This document shows positions 56,471 through 64,000 of a stretch of 64,000 nucleotides of DNA, piece by piece (the stretch's first letter is position 1; the number at the start of each line of letters is the position of its first letter). The position numbers and the translations under genes were made by a program. The stretch lies in assembly GCF_000526635.1 (NCBI RefSeq), contig NZ_JAGL01000007.1, forward strand, positions 62,134 through 126,133. Direction: 5' to 3'. Under the pieces are notes generated by a model. It saw nothing but the letters and a program-made list of their open reading frames with translations. It made no database searches and was not told the origin of the DNA. This stretch comes from Aminobacter sp. J41 (GTDB lineage Bacteria; Pseudomonadota; Alphaproteobacteria; Rhizobiales; Rhizobiaceae).

Positions 56471-57625
56471 ATGGCGGTCCGCCGCGTATATCTGGATCAT
56501 AATGCGAGCGCGCCGCTGCTTCCGAGCGCGCGCGAGGCGATTATCGCTGCGCTCGATCTGACCGCCAATGCGTCCTCCGTGCATCATGAGGGCCGCGAGG
56601 CGCGCCGGATCGTCGAGGCGGCACGCCGCGACGTCGCAGCGCTGTGCAATGCGAAGCCCGAACACGTAGTTTTTACCTCGGGTGCGAGCGAGGCTGTCGC
56701 GCTGGTTCTGACGCCCAACTGGAAGATGGGGCGCTCCCCGCTTACTTATTCCCGGCTCTATGTTGCCGCGACAGATCATTCCATCGTGGTCGGTGGCGGC
56801 CGCTTCCGCCCTGAGCAGGTGGTAATGCTGCCGGTGACGGCGAGCGGGATCCTTGATCTGAAGGCGCTGGCAGATGCGCTGGCCGCGCACGACAAGGCCG
56901 AGGGCCTGCCTTTGGTTGCGGTGCACCTTGCTAACAACGAGAGCGGCGTCGTCCAGCCAGCAGCGAAGATTGCCGATATCGTCCATGAGGCAGGGGGCTT
57001 GCTGGTTCTGGATTCGGTGCAGGCTGGCGGGCGGATTTCCGTCGATATTTCAGAGCTCAGGGCTGATTTCCTGATTCTGGCTGCGCACAAGCTCGGCGGT
57101 CCCAAGGGCGCGGGCGCGCTGGTTGGTACCAGCGACGTGCTGATGCCTTCGCCGATCGCGGTGGGTGGTGGTCAGGAGAAGGGCCATCGCGCCGGTACCG
57201 AGAACTATGCGGCGATCGCCGGCTTCGGCGCGGCGGCACGCGAGGCTCTGGCCAATCTGGCGCGGGCGGGAGAGCTGCTCCAGCGCCGGGAAAAGATCGA
57301 GCAGATCGTGCGCGAGATTGTGCCGGACGCAATCATCTTTGCCGAGGGCGAGGAGCGGTTGCCGAATACGGTCTTCTTTTCCATTCCCGAAGTGAAGGCC
57401 GAGACGGCGCTGATTGCCTTCGATCTCGCCGGTGTTTCGATTTCCGCTGGTTCGGCCTGCTCTTCGGGCAAGGTCGGCGCCAGCCGTGTGCTCAAGGCCA
57501 TGGGCTTTGGAGACACGATCAGCGGCCTTCGCGTTTCCGTCGGCCACCAGACAACTGACGAAGACATCGAACGCTTCGCGTCCGCGCTGCGTGACTTCGT
57601 CGGCAGGCGCAAAAGCGCCGCTTGA
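56471..57625 (+). CDS. cysteine desulfurase, IscS/NifS type
   Basis: A 384-residue PLP enzyme that takes sulfur from Cys to give Ala. Seen: VYLDHNASAPLLPSAREAI, the PLP Lys in LAAHKLGGPKGAGAL, and the persulfide Cys in ISAGSACSSGKVGASRVL, in the class I layout with a flexible loop. It differs from the second desulfurase of the operon, SufS (class II). In rhizobia this gene is sometimes named sufS2. The ATG at 56471 is chosen over an upstream GTG. It leads the suf operon with 177 bases before sufB. Confidence 0.92.
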   Translation: MAVRRVYLDHNASAPLLPSAREAIIAALDLTANASSVHHEGREARRIVEAARRDVAALCNAKPEHVVFTSGASEAVALVLTPNWKMGRSPLTYSRLYVAATDHSIVVGGGRFRPEQVVMLPVTASGILDLKALADALAAHDKAEGLPLVAVHLANNESGVVQPAAKIADIVHEAGGLLVLDSVQAGGRISVDISELRADFLILAAHKLGGPKGAGALVGTSDVLMPSPIAVGGGQEKGHRAGTENYAAIAGFGAAAREALANLARAGELLQRREKIEQIVREIVPDAIIFAEGEERLPNTVFFSIPEVKAETALIAFDLAGVSISAGSACSSGKVGASRVLKAMGFGDTISGLRVSVGHQTTDEDIERFASALRDFVGRRKSAA

Positions 57626-57802
57626 GGAGGAACTCGGCTACCGGACCTAGAGGCCTGGGAGCCGGTGCGGAGCAGATATGCATCGCTGACGGTGCAATTT
57701 CGCTGCGCACGCATTACATAAGCCGCATACCGCGTCCCGACGCGTCGCTATGCGATTTCGACAACTGCCGGACCTTGAATCCGGCGAGGATGGAGAGCGC
57801 CG

Positions 57803-59311
57803 ATGCCTGCTGTGCAGGAGACGATCGACACGGTCCGCATGATCGATGTGGACCAGTACAAGTACGGTTTCGAGACGGAAATCGAGGTCGACAAGGCCCC
57901 GAAGGGCCTCAGCGAAGACATCATCCGCTTCATCTCGAACAAGAAGGGCGAGCCCGACTGGATGCTGGAATGGCGTCTTGAGGCTTATCGCCGCTGGCTG
58001 ACGATGGAAGAGCCCACCTGGGCTCGCGTCAACTATCCGAAAATCGACTTCCAGGACCTGCACTACTACGCGGCTCCGAAGAACCAGACGGGCCCCAAGT
58101 CGCTGGACGAGGTCGATCCTGAGCTGCTCCGCGTCTACGAGAAGCTGGGCATCCCGCTCAAGGAGCAGGAGATCCTGGCAGGCGTCCGCAAGGGCGACGA
58201 CGAAGAGGCGAGCGACAACGTCTATGCGTCCGGCCGCGTGGCCGTCGATGCCGTGTTCGACTCCGTTTCCGTTGTCACGACCTTCAAGGAAGAACTCGCC
58301 AAGGCTGGCGTCATCTTCTGTTCGATCTCGGAAGCGATCCGGGAGCATCCGGAGCTGGTTAAGAAGTATCTCGGCTCCGTCGTCCCGGCGACGGACAACT
58401 TCTATGCGACGCTTAATTCGGCGGTCTTCACCGACGGCTCGTTCGTCTACGTGCCGAAGGGCGTTCGCTGCCCGATGGAACTGTCGACCTACTTCCGCAT
58501 CAACGAGAAGAACACCGGCCAGTTCGAGCGCACGCTGATTATTGCCGACGAAGGCGCGTACGTTTCGTACCTCGAGGGCTGCACTGCACCGCAGCGCGAC
58601 GAGAACCAGCTGCACGCGGCTGTCGTCGAGCTGATCGCTCTCGATGATGCTGAGATCAAGTACTCGACCGTCCAGAACTGGTACCCCGGCGATGCCGAGG
58701 GTAAGGGTGGCATCTACAACTTCGTGACCAAGCGCGGCGACTGCCGCGGCAAGAACTCGAAGATCTCGTGGACGCAGGTTGAGACCGGTTCTGCGATCAC
58801 CTGGAAGTACCCTTCCTGCATCCTGCGGGGCGACAACTCCCAGGGCGAGTTTTACTCGATCGCGGTGTCCAACGGTCACCAGCAGATCGATTCCGGCACC
58901 AAGATGATCCATCTGGGCAAGAACACGCGCAGCCGCATCATCTCGAAGGGTATTTCCGCCGGCTTCTCGCAGAACACCTATCGCGGCCAGGTGTCGATGC
59001 ACCGCCGCGCCGAGAACGCGCGCAACTTCACCAACTGTGACTCGCTCCTGATCGGCGACAAGTGCGGTGCGCACACGGTTCCGTACATCGAGGCAAAGAA
59101 CTCGACGGCCAAGGTCGAGCATGAGGCCACCACCTCGAAGATTTCCGAGGACCAGCTGTTCTACGTGATGCAGCGCGGCGTTCCCGAAGAGGAAGCCATC
59201 GCGCTGATCGTCAACGGCTTCGTCAAGGAAGTCATTCAGGAACTGCCGATGGAATTCGCCGTCGAAGCGCAGAAGCTGATCAACATTTCGCTCGAAGGCT
59301 CGGTGGGCTGA
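57803..59311 (+). CDS. sufB: Fe-S cluster assembly protein SufB
   Basis: A 502-residue scaffold subunit of the SufBCD complex, which builds Fe-S clusters. Visible are the N-terminal helical part ([33 protein letters not shown]), the core beta helix with [48 protein letters not shown], and the sulfur-relay and cluster-site Cys in [22 protein letters not shown] short charged stretch, [11 protein letters not shown], sits before [12 protein letters not shown]. SufD, encoded two genes later, is its paralogue and partner. Confidence 0.96.
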   Translation: MPAVQETIDTVRMIDVDQYKYGFETEIEVDKAPKGLSEDIIRFISNKKGEPDWMLEWRLEAYRRWLTMEEPTWARVNYPKIDFQDLHYYAAPKNQTGPKSLDEVDPELLRVYEKLGIPLKEQEILAGVRKGDDEEASDNVYASGRVAVDAVFDSVSVVTTFKEELAKAGVIFCSISEAIREHPELVKKYLGSVVPATDNFYATLNSAVFTDGSFVYVPKGVRCPMELSTYFRINEKNTGQFERTLIIADEGAYVSYLEGCTAPQRDENQLHAAVVELIALDDAEIKYSTVQNWYPGDAEGKGGIYNFVTKRGDCRGKNSKISWTQVETGSAITWKYPSCILRGDNSQGEFYSIAVSNGHQQIDSGTKMIHLGKNTRSRIISKGISAGFSQNTYRGQVSMHRRAENARNFTNCDSLLIGDKCGAHTVPYIEAKNSTAKVEHEATTSKISEDQLFYVMQRGVPEEEAIALIVNGFVKEVIQELPMEFAVEAQKLINISLEGSVG

Positions 59312-59353
59312 TCTTTCGCCCCGACTGGCACACGATATTCAGGAAGAACAATT

Positions 59354-60109
59354 ATGCTTGAGATCAAGAACCTGCACGCCCGTATCGCCGAAGACGGCAC
59401 CGAGATCATCCGCGGTCTGAACCTGACCGTGAAGCCGGGCGAAGTTGCAGCCATTATGGGCCCGAATGGTTCGGGCAAGTCCACGCTGTCCTACATTCTT
59501 GCCGGCCGCGAGGACTATGAGGTCACCGAGGGCGACATCCTCTACAACGGCGAGTCGATCCTGGAGATGGATCCGGCCGAGCGTGCGGCGTCGGGCATCT
59601 TCCTTGCCTTCCAGTACCCGATGGAGATTCCGGGCGTCGCGACGATGGAGTTCCTCAAGGTCGCGATGAACTCGCAGCGCAAGGCGCGCGGCGAGGAAGA
59701 GCTGAAGATCCCGGAACTGCTCAAGCGCGTGAAGGAAGCAGCCGGCTCGCTCAACATCAACATGGACATGCTGAAGCGCCCGCTCAACGTCGGCTTCTCC
59801 GGCGGCGAGAAGAAGCGCGCGGAAATCCTGCAGATGAAGCTGCTCGAGCCGAAGCTCTGCGTCCTCGACGAGACAGACTCGGGCCTCGACATCGATGCGC
59901 TCAAGATCGTTTCGGACGGCGTCAATGCGCTACGTTCGCCCGACCGCGCATTCCTGGTCATCACGCACTACCAGCGTCTGCTCGACCACATCGTTCCGGA
60001 TACCGTCCACGTTCTGTATCGCGGCCAGATCATCAAGTCGGGTGACAAGAGCCTGGCGATGGAGCTGGAGCGGAACGGCTACGCCGGCATCATCGACGAA
60101 GCAGCCTGA
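59354..60109 (+). CDS. sufC: Fe-S cluster assembly ATPase SufC
   Basis: A 251-residue ABC-type ATPase that drives conformational change in SufB-SufD. The Walker A motif is GPNGSGKST, the signature FSGGEKKRAEILQM and the Walker B motif LCVLDETDSGLDIDALK. There is no membrane partner; it works in the cytosol. The gene lies 42 bases after sufB and 11 bases before sufD. Confidence 0.96.
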   Translation: MLEIKNLHARIAEDGTEIIRGLNLTVKPGEVAAIMGPNGSGKSTLSYILAGREDYEVTEGDILYNGESILEMDPAERAASGIFLAFQYPMEIPGVATMEFLKVAMNSQRKARGEEELKIPELLKRVKEAAGSLNINMDMLKRPLNVGFSGGEKKRAEILQMKLLEPKLCVLDETDSGLDIDALKIVSDGVNALRSPDRAFLVITHYQRLLDHIVPDTVHVLYRGQIIKSGDKSLAMELERNGYAGIIDEAA

Positions 60110-60120
60110 GGGTAGGCGTC

Positions 60121-61386
60121 ATGAACATTCACGCAAATCCAACGTTGACGGCGGCCGAGAAGGCCCTCGTCGGCGCCTATGAGGAGCGGTTCTCGACCTT
60201 CCCCGGCGATCCCGCGGTGGTGACGAGCCGAGACAATGCCATCGAGCAGCTGAAGGCCGGCTTGCCGACGCGCCGCGTCGAGTCCTGGCACTATACGGAC
60301 CTGCGCCGCCTGCTGACGCAGGTGCCGTCCTTCGACGCGGCAGATACCGCCAAGACCGCTGAAGCATTGCTGTCGGGCTCGTCCGTGTTCGCCGTTCTCA
60401 GCGGCGCCGCTGATGATGCGGCCTCTGTCGAGGGCGTTACCGTCGAGCGTCTTGCCGACCTGCTGCAGGCCGGTGACGAGCGCGCGATCCTGACGCCGGC
60501 CGCATCCGATGATGCGATCGGTGCGATCAACGCTGCCTTCGCGACCGACGGCTATGTGCTGGCGATCGCCGATGGCGCCGAGATCGAGGCTCCGGTTGAG
60601 CTACAGAACATTCAGGCTGGCGGGCAGGCGCATGCGCGCTTTGCCGTCCGTGCGGGTGCGGGTTCGAAGGCGACCATCGTCGAGCGCCAGACCGGCGACG
60701 GTTCGGCTCTCGTCAGCTCCGTCTCCAGCCTCGAGCTGGGCGAGGGCGCCGAGATCCTCTGGGTTATCCTCCAGGATCATGCCGAAACCGCAACGCATCT
60801 CGGCCAGTTCAACGCCAAGCTCGCCAAGGACGCCAAGCTCAGCCTTTTCGTGATGAACGCCGGCGGCAAGCTGGTGCGCCAGGACATCGTCGTTGATGCT
60901 GAGGGCGAGAACTCGGATTTCCGTCTGCGCGGCATCAACCTGCTCGGCGGTGAGACCCACTGCGACGTGACCATGAAGCTTGGTCACCTTGCGCCGCATA
61001 CGGTCTCGACCGAACTGGTCCGCAACGTCGTCACCGACCGCGCACACGCCGTGTTCCAGGGCCAGATCCGCGTCGCGCAGATCGCGCAGAAGACCGACGC
61101 GAAGATGGCGTGCAACACGCTGCTCCTGTCGGACGAGGCTGAAGTTTCAACCAAGCCGGAGCTCGAGATCTTCGCCGACGACGTGGCCTGCGGCCACGGC
61201 GCGACCGTCACCGAGATCGACCGTGACCATCTGTTCTATCTTATGGCCCGCGGCGTCGAGGAAAAGCTGGCTCGCGGCCTGCTCATCAAGGCGTTCCTCG
61301 CCGAAGTGGTCGAGGAACTGGAGAACGAAGAGCTGATCGATCGGCTCGAGGAAAAGCTGGACGACTGGTTCGCCCGGCACGCATAG
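60121..61386 (+). CDS. sufD: Fe-S cluster assembly protein SufD
   Basis: A 421-residue SufB paralogue of the SufBCD scaffold. The N-terminal helical domain includes PTRRVESWHYTDLRRLL. The beta-helix core shows RFAVRAGAGSKATIVERQTGDG, GAEILWVILQDHAETATHLGQFNAKLAKDA and GETHCDVTMKLGHLAPHT. The C-terminal SufB/D signature is ADDVACGHGATVTEIDRDHLFYLMARGVEEKLARGLLIKAFLAEVVEEL, with the conserved Cys and His. sufS follows 21 bases downstream. Confidence 0.95.
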   Translation: MNIHANPTLTAAEKALVGAYEERFSTFPGDPAVVTSRDNAIEQLKAGLPTRRVESWHYTDLRRLLTQVPSFDAADTAKTAEALLSGSSVFAVLSGAADDAASVEGVTVERLADLLQAGDERAILTPAASDDAIGAINAAFATDGYVLAIADGAEIEAPVELQNIQAGGQAHARFAVRAGAGSKATIVERQTGDGSALVSSVSSLELGEGAEILWVILQDHAETATHLGQFNAKLAKDAKLSLFVMNAGGKLVRQDIVVDAEGENSDFRLRGINLLGGETHCDVTMKLGHLAPHTVSTELVRNVVTDRAHAVFQGQIRVAQIAQKTDAKMACNTLLLSDEAEVSTKPELEIFADDVACGHGATVTEIDRDHLFYLMARGVEEKLARGLLIKAFLAEVVEELENEELIDRLEEKLDDWFARHA

Positions 61387-61407
61387 CAACAGCCGAACGG
61401 TGGCGCG

Positions 61408-62649
61408 ATGGATCTGAAGGTCGAAACAATGGCATATGACGTCGAGGCGATCCGCCGCGATTTTCCGATCCTGTCGCGTACCGTCTACGGCAAGCCGCTG
61501 GTGTATCTCGACAATGGCGCGTCCGCGCAGAAGCCGCAGGCCGTCATCGACGCGATCACACATGCCTATTCGAACGAATACGCGAACGTCCATCGCGGCC
61601 TTCACTTCCTGTCGAACGCCGCGACGGATGCCTATGAAAAGGCTCGTGAAACAGTACGCCGCTTCCTGAACGCGGGCAGCGCCGAGGAAGTCGTCTTCAC
61701 CAAGTCGACTACCGAGTCGATCAACACGGTCGCATATGGCTGGGGCATGCCGAACATCGGCGAGGGCGACGAGATCGTCCTGTCGATCATGGAGCATCAC
61801 TCCAACATCGTGCCGTGGCATTTCATCCGCGAGCGCCAGGGCGCAAAGCTGGTCTGGGCGCCGGTGGACGATGAGGGCGTCTTCCACATCGAGGAGTTCG
61901 AGAAGTGCCTGACCGAGCGCACCAAGCTCGTCGCGATCACGCAGATGTCGAATGCGCTGGGCACGGTGACGCCGATCAAGGAGATCGTGCGCATCGCCCA
62001 CGAACGAGGCATCCCTGTTTTGGTCGACGGCAGCCAGGCCGCCGTACACCTGCCGGTTGATGTGCAGGAACTCGGCTGCGACTGGTACGTCTTCACCGGC
62101 CACAAGGTCTACGGTCCTTCGGGCATCGGTGTTCTCTACGGCCGTAAGGAGCGTCTCGAAGAGATGCGCCCGTTCATGGGCGGCGGCGAGATGATCGAGA
62201 ACGTCACCGAGGACGTCGTCACCTACAATCATCCGCCGCACCGCTTCGAGGCGGGCACGCCGCCGATCGTGCAGGCGATCGGCTTGGGTGCCGCGCTGGA
62301 CTACATGGACAGCGTCGGCCGCGACCGCATCGCCGCTCACGAAGCTGAGCTGACTGCCTACGCCCACGAACGCCTCACGCAGATCAATTCCCTGCGCATC
62401 TTCGGCAACGCGCCGGGGAAGGGGGCCATCGTCTCCTTCGAGCTTGAGGGCATCCACGCCCACGACGTTTCGATGGTAATCGACCGCTCGGGCGTCGCCG
62501 TCCGCGCCGGCACCCACTGCGCCCAGCCGCTGCTGAAGCGTTTTGGCGTTACCTCGACATGCCGCGCCTCGTTCGGCATGTACAACACGAAGGCAGAGAT
62601 CGACGCTCTGGCCGAAGCGCTGGAAAAGGCGCGCACGTTCTTCGGATGA
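61408..62649 (+). CDS. sufS: cysteine desulfurase SufS
   Basis: A 413-residue class II desulfurase that supplies sulfur to SufB. Seen: VYLDNGASAQKPQAVIDAI, MEHHSNIVPWHFIRERQG, the PLP Lys in FTGHKVYGPSGIGVLYG, and the persulfide Cys in VRAGTHCAQPLLKRFG. Class II enzymes usually rely on SufE or SufU; no such gene lies in this operon, so a partner must be elsewhere. Start at 61408, with a possible alternative ATG at 61429 (MAYDVEAIRRDFPIL). The stop overlaps sufT (ATGA). Confidence 0.95.
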   Translation: MDLKVETMAYDVEAIRRDFPILSRTVYGKPLVYLDNGASAQKPQAVIDAITHAYSNEYANVHRGLHFLSNAATDAYEKARETVRRFLNAGSAEEVVFTKSTTESINTVAYGWGMPNIGEGDEIVLSIMEHHSNIVPWHFIRERQGAKLVWAPVDDEGVFHIEEFEKCLTERTKLVAITQMSNALGTVTPIKEIVRIAHERGIPVLVDGSQAAVHLPVDVQELGCDWYVFTGHKVYGPSGIGVLYGRKERLEEMRPFMGGGEMIENVTEDVVTYNHPPHRFEAGTPPIVQAIGLGAALDYMDSVGRDRIAAHEAELTAYAHERLTQINSLRIFGNAPGKGAIVSFELEGIHAHDVSMVIDRSGVAVRAGTHCAQPLLKRFGVTSTCRASFGMYNTKAEIDALAEALEKARTFFG

Positions 62650-63035
62650 CAGACATGACCGAGACCGAAAGCAACATCCAGGCAGAGGCTGCGGCCGAAG
62701 AGAAGAAGTCAGCCATTCCGGCCCACGAGCTCGCACGCCTGACCGACGACATCATCTCCGCGCTCAAGACTGTCTATGACCCGGAGATCCCGGCAGACAT
62801 CTACGAGCTCGGCCTCGTCTACCGCATCGACATTGAGGACGACCGCACGGTTAAGATCGATATGACGCTGACCGCACCGGGCTGCCCGGTCGCCGGCGAG
62901 ATGCCGGGCTGGGTTGAGAACGCCGTTGGCGCGGTCGAGGGCGTTTCCGGCGTCGACGTCAAGATGGTGTTCGACCCGCCGTGGACGCCCGATCGCATGT
63001 CCGAGGAAGCGCAGGTCGCTGTCGGCTGGTACTGA
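62646..63035 (+). CDS. sufT: SUF system Fe-S assembly protein SufT (MIP18/DUF59)
   Basis: A 129-residue protein. The MIP18 family core starts at LTDDIISALKTVYDPEIPADIYELGLVYRI and includes VKIDMTLTAPGCPVAGEMPGWVENAV with the conserved Cys. It ends with VDVKMVFDPPWTPDRMSEEAQ. The family helps Fe-S maturation, especially under high demand. The first 25 residues are Glu/Ala-rich. Translation probably starts at the ATG overlapping the sufS stop; the ATG at 62655 is an alternative. Confidence 0.93.
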   Translation: MTDMTETESNIQAEAAAEEKKSAIPAHELARLTDDIISALKTVYDPEIPADIYELGLVYRIDIEDDRTVKIDMTLTAPGCPVAGEMPGWVENAVGAVEGVSGVDVKMVFDPPWTPDRMSEEAQVAVGWY

Positions 63036-63124
63036 GCCGCTTGCAGCTGGCCGCAAACTTCCCCATGTTGGTTGCGAAGAACAGCATTCGTCCGGCCTTG
63101 AACCGGTACTGAGTGGAGAAGACA

Positions 63125-63511
63125 ATGCGTAGCTTTCAGATCATGACGATGACCGACGCCGCCGCTGCGCGCGTCCGGGAAATCGTCGAGTCGCGCGAAA
63201 ATGCGCGCGGCATCCGTGTCGGCATCAAAAAGGGCGGCTGTGCCGGCATGGAATACACGATTGATCTGGTCGAGAACCCCAACCCGAAGGACGACCACAT
63301 CGAGCATGCCGGCGCTCATGTCTGGGTCGCGCCGGAAGCCGCTCTTTATCTGCTCGGCACCGAGATGGATTTCGAGCGCACCACGCTGCGCACCGGCTTC
63401 ACCTTCCACAACCCGAACCAGTCCTCCGCCTGCGGCTGCGGCGAGTCGGTTGAACTGAAGCCCGCCGACCTCAAGAAGCTGGCCGAGGCCCGCGCGGCCG
63501 GCGCCGCCTGA
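63125..63511 (+). CDS. sufA: A-type Fe-S carrier SufA/IscA-like
   Basis: A 128-residue A-type carrier (HesB/IscA family). The three cluster Cys are present: GIKKGGCAGMEYTIDL and NQSSACGCGESVEL. The start at 63125 (MRSFQIMTMTDAAAARVREI) follows GGAGAA by about 6 bases, while an upstream GTG in the ribosome site is rejected. It would pass Fe-S clusters from SufBCD to target proteins such as the Nuo subunits. The next gene starts 5 bases after its stop. Confidence 0.94.
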   Translation: MRSFQIMTMTDAAAARVREIVESRENARGIRVGIKKGGCAGMEYTIDLVENPNPKDDHIEHAGAHVWVAPEAALYLLGTEMDFERTTLRTGFTFHNPNQSSACGCGESVELKPADLKKLAEARAAGAA

Positions 63512-63516
63512 ACCTC

Positions 63517-63870
63517 GTGGACAGCGAGGCGATCCGCGATCTCTTTGCCCCGCTGGGACACGTAACGATCCGCCGGATGTTCGGCGGCAAAGGCATTTAT
63601 TTCAATGGTCTGATCATCGCGCTTGAAGTCGATGGCGAGCTGTTGCTGAAGGCAGACGAGCTCACCGCGCCGGAGTTCGCCGCCGCGGGATCCACCCAAT
63701 GGGTCTACGAAGGCGCCATGCGCAAGGGCAAGGTGGCGATGCCCTACTGGAGCATCCCCGACAGCGCCGCTGACGATCCCGATGAGCTGCTGCCATGGGC
63801 ACGCAAGGCCTACGAGGCCTCGGTCAGGGCCCAGAGCACGAAGAAACCCAAAAAGAAAAAGCCGACCTGA
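63517..63870 (+). CDS. TfoX/Sxy N-terminal domain protein
   Basis: A 117-residue protein consisting of the TfoX N-terminal domain: IRDLFAPLGHVTIRRMFGGKGIYFNGLIIALEVDGELLLKAD, then MPYWSIPDSAADDPDELLPWARKAYEASV. The C-terminus is a Lys-rich tail (KKPKKKKP). In gammaproteobacteria TfoX/Sxy activates competence genes with CRP; stand-alone N-terminal domains in rhizobia have no proven role. The GTG start lies 5 bases after sufA, so it is the last gene of the suf operon. The terminator overlaps its end. Confidence 0.87.
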   Translation: MDSEAIRDLFAPLGHVTIRRMFGGKGIYFNGLIIALEVDGELLLKADELTAPEFAAAGSTQWVYEGAMRKGKVAMPYWSIPDSAADDPDELLPWARKAYEASVRAQSTKKPKKKKPT

Positions 63871-63885
63871 TCAGGCCGGCTTTTT
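63856..63885 (+). terminator. terminator of the suf operon
   Basis: AAAAAGCCG and CGGCTTTTT form 9 perfect pairs around the self-complementary CCTGATCAGG. The plus strand ends in T5, and the A run on the other side makes it usable by the convergent gene at the window edge. It overlaps the last five codons of the TfoX-like gene. Confidence 0.88.
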
Positions 63886-63906
63886 CGTACTCAATTCTTT
63901 GGATGA

Positions 63907-64000
63907 TCAGGCTGGCGTCTGCAGGCCGATCAGCATGAACGCTGGGATGTCATCGCCGAAGCCGACCGGGGCAGGGCCCAAATCGTCGTGGTAGCGGCGA
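63907..64000 (-). CDS. C-terminal end of a leftward gene, tentatively DEAD-box RNA helicase
   Basis: Thirty-one codons on the minus strand run from the window edge to a TGA. They encode an ending with RRYHDDLG and then GFGDDIPAFMLIG. A GFGDDxPAF-type tail is one I associate with rhizobial DEAD/DEAH-box helicases of the RhlE kind, but no helicase motif is visible, so the name is a guess. It converges on the suf operon and shares its terminator. Confidence 0.4.
   Translation of the reverse strand, partial: RRYHDDLGPAPVGFGDDIPAFMLIGLQTPA

Noticed and set aside
57626-57802. RirA (IRO) or IscR box before sufB
   Set aside because: No sequence resembling TGA-rich IRO palindromes or the IscR type sites was found; the better iron signal is upstream of iscS.
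1-64000. Defence, toxin-antitoxin, secretion or biosynthetic island
   Set aside because: All genes recognised are core or widespread alphaproteobacterial genes in familiar order; there is no integrase, insertion sequence, tRNA junction or composition break over more than about 200 bases.

Overview
The window is core chromosome of an alphaproteobacterium of the order Hyphomicrobiales (Rhizobiales). The evidence is the alphaproteobacterial nuo order with separate nuoC and nuoD, an NDUFA12 homologue beside a DUF2155 gene, and the order dsbA, M48 protease, aminotransferase, rne, amiC, mrcA, prfB, M23 peptidase, bcp. The suf cluster carries two cysteine desulfurase genes, and codons are GC-rich throughout. 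I see no tRNA, rRNA, insertion sequence, phage, CRISPR array or defence island. I recognise 61 protein genes, two of them cut by the window edges.

Region 1 (1-19430): the end of a tyrosine-phosphatase-like gene, then a complete complex I operon nuoA to nuoN. It also holds two non-core genes: a helix-hairpin-helix protein between nuoF and nuoG, and a 63-residue glycine-rich membrane peptide that overlaps the nuoH stop. birA, RNase J, methylmalonyl-CoA epimerase and a DUF1467 membrane protein follow on the same strand.

Region 2 (19430-31980): proS-lolC/E-lolD, a BTLCP-type secreted cysteine peptidase, a tandem PilZ protein, a PAS protein, a rhomboid protease, a CBS protein, gatB, an acetyltransferase, a DMT transporter, a small secreted protein, NDUFA12 (a complex I accessory or assembly protein) and a DUF2155 protein. 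Two long intergenic gaps in this region carry strong orphan intrinsic terminators, which suggests two small RNAs.

Region 3 (31980-49300): a leftward cluster aat-accC-accB-aroQ-dsbA-M48, a class I aminotransferase, and RNase E with a large acidic insertion. Envelope genes follow: amiC, PBP1A and an M23 endopeptidase. prfB is read through a textbook programmed +1 frameshift, and a 1-Cys Bcp peroxiredoxin closes the region.

Region 4 (49300-64000): a large DUF3971/AsmA-like envelope protein, a REPIN-like repeat pair, tyrS, anmK and an alpha/beta hydrolase. The SUF operon follows (iscS-sufB-sufC-sufD-sufS-sufT-sufA-tfoX-like), ending in a strong terminator. A promoter-like sequence and an Irr/ICE-like iron box sit upstream of it. 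The last bases hold the C-terminus of a leftward gene, tentatively a DEAD-box helicase.

Functionally, NADH oxidation (nuo, NDUFA12) depends on Fe-S clusters, which the suf genes would supply. Most other genes serve the envelope (lol, amiC, mrcA, M23, anmK, AsmA-like), fatty-acid initiation (accBC with birA), RNA turnover (rnj, rne) and translation (proS, gatB, tyrS, prfB). I found no clearly new multi-gene system. The most interesting items are the unexplained RNA signals and repeats, the split-out complex I accessory domain and the iron-control box.
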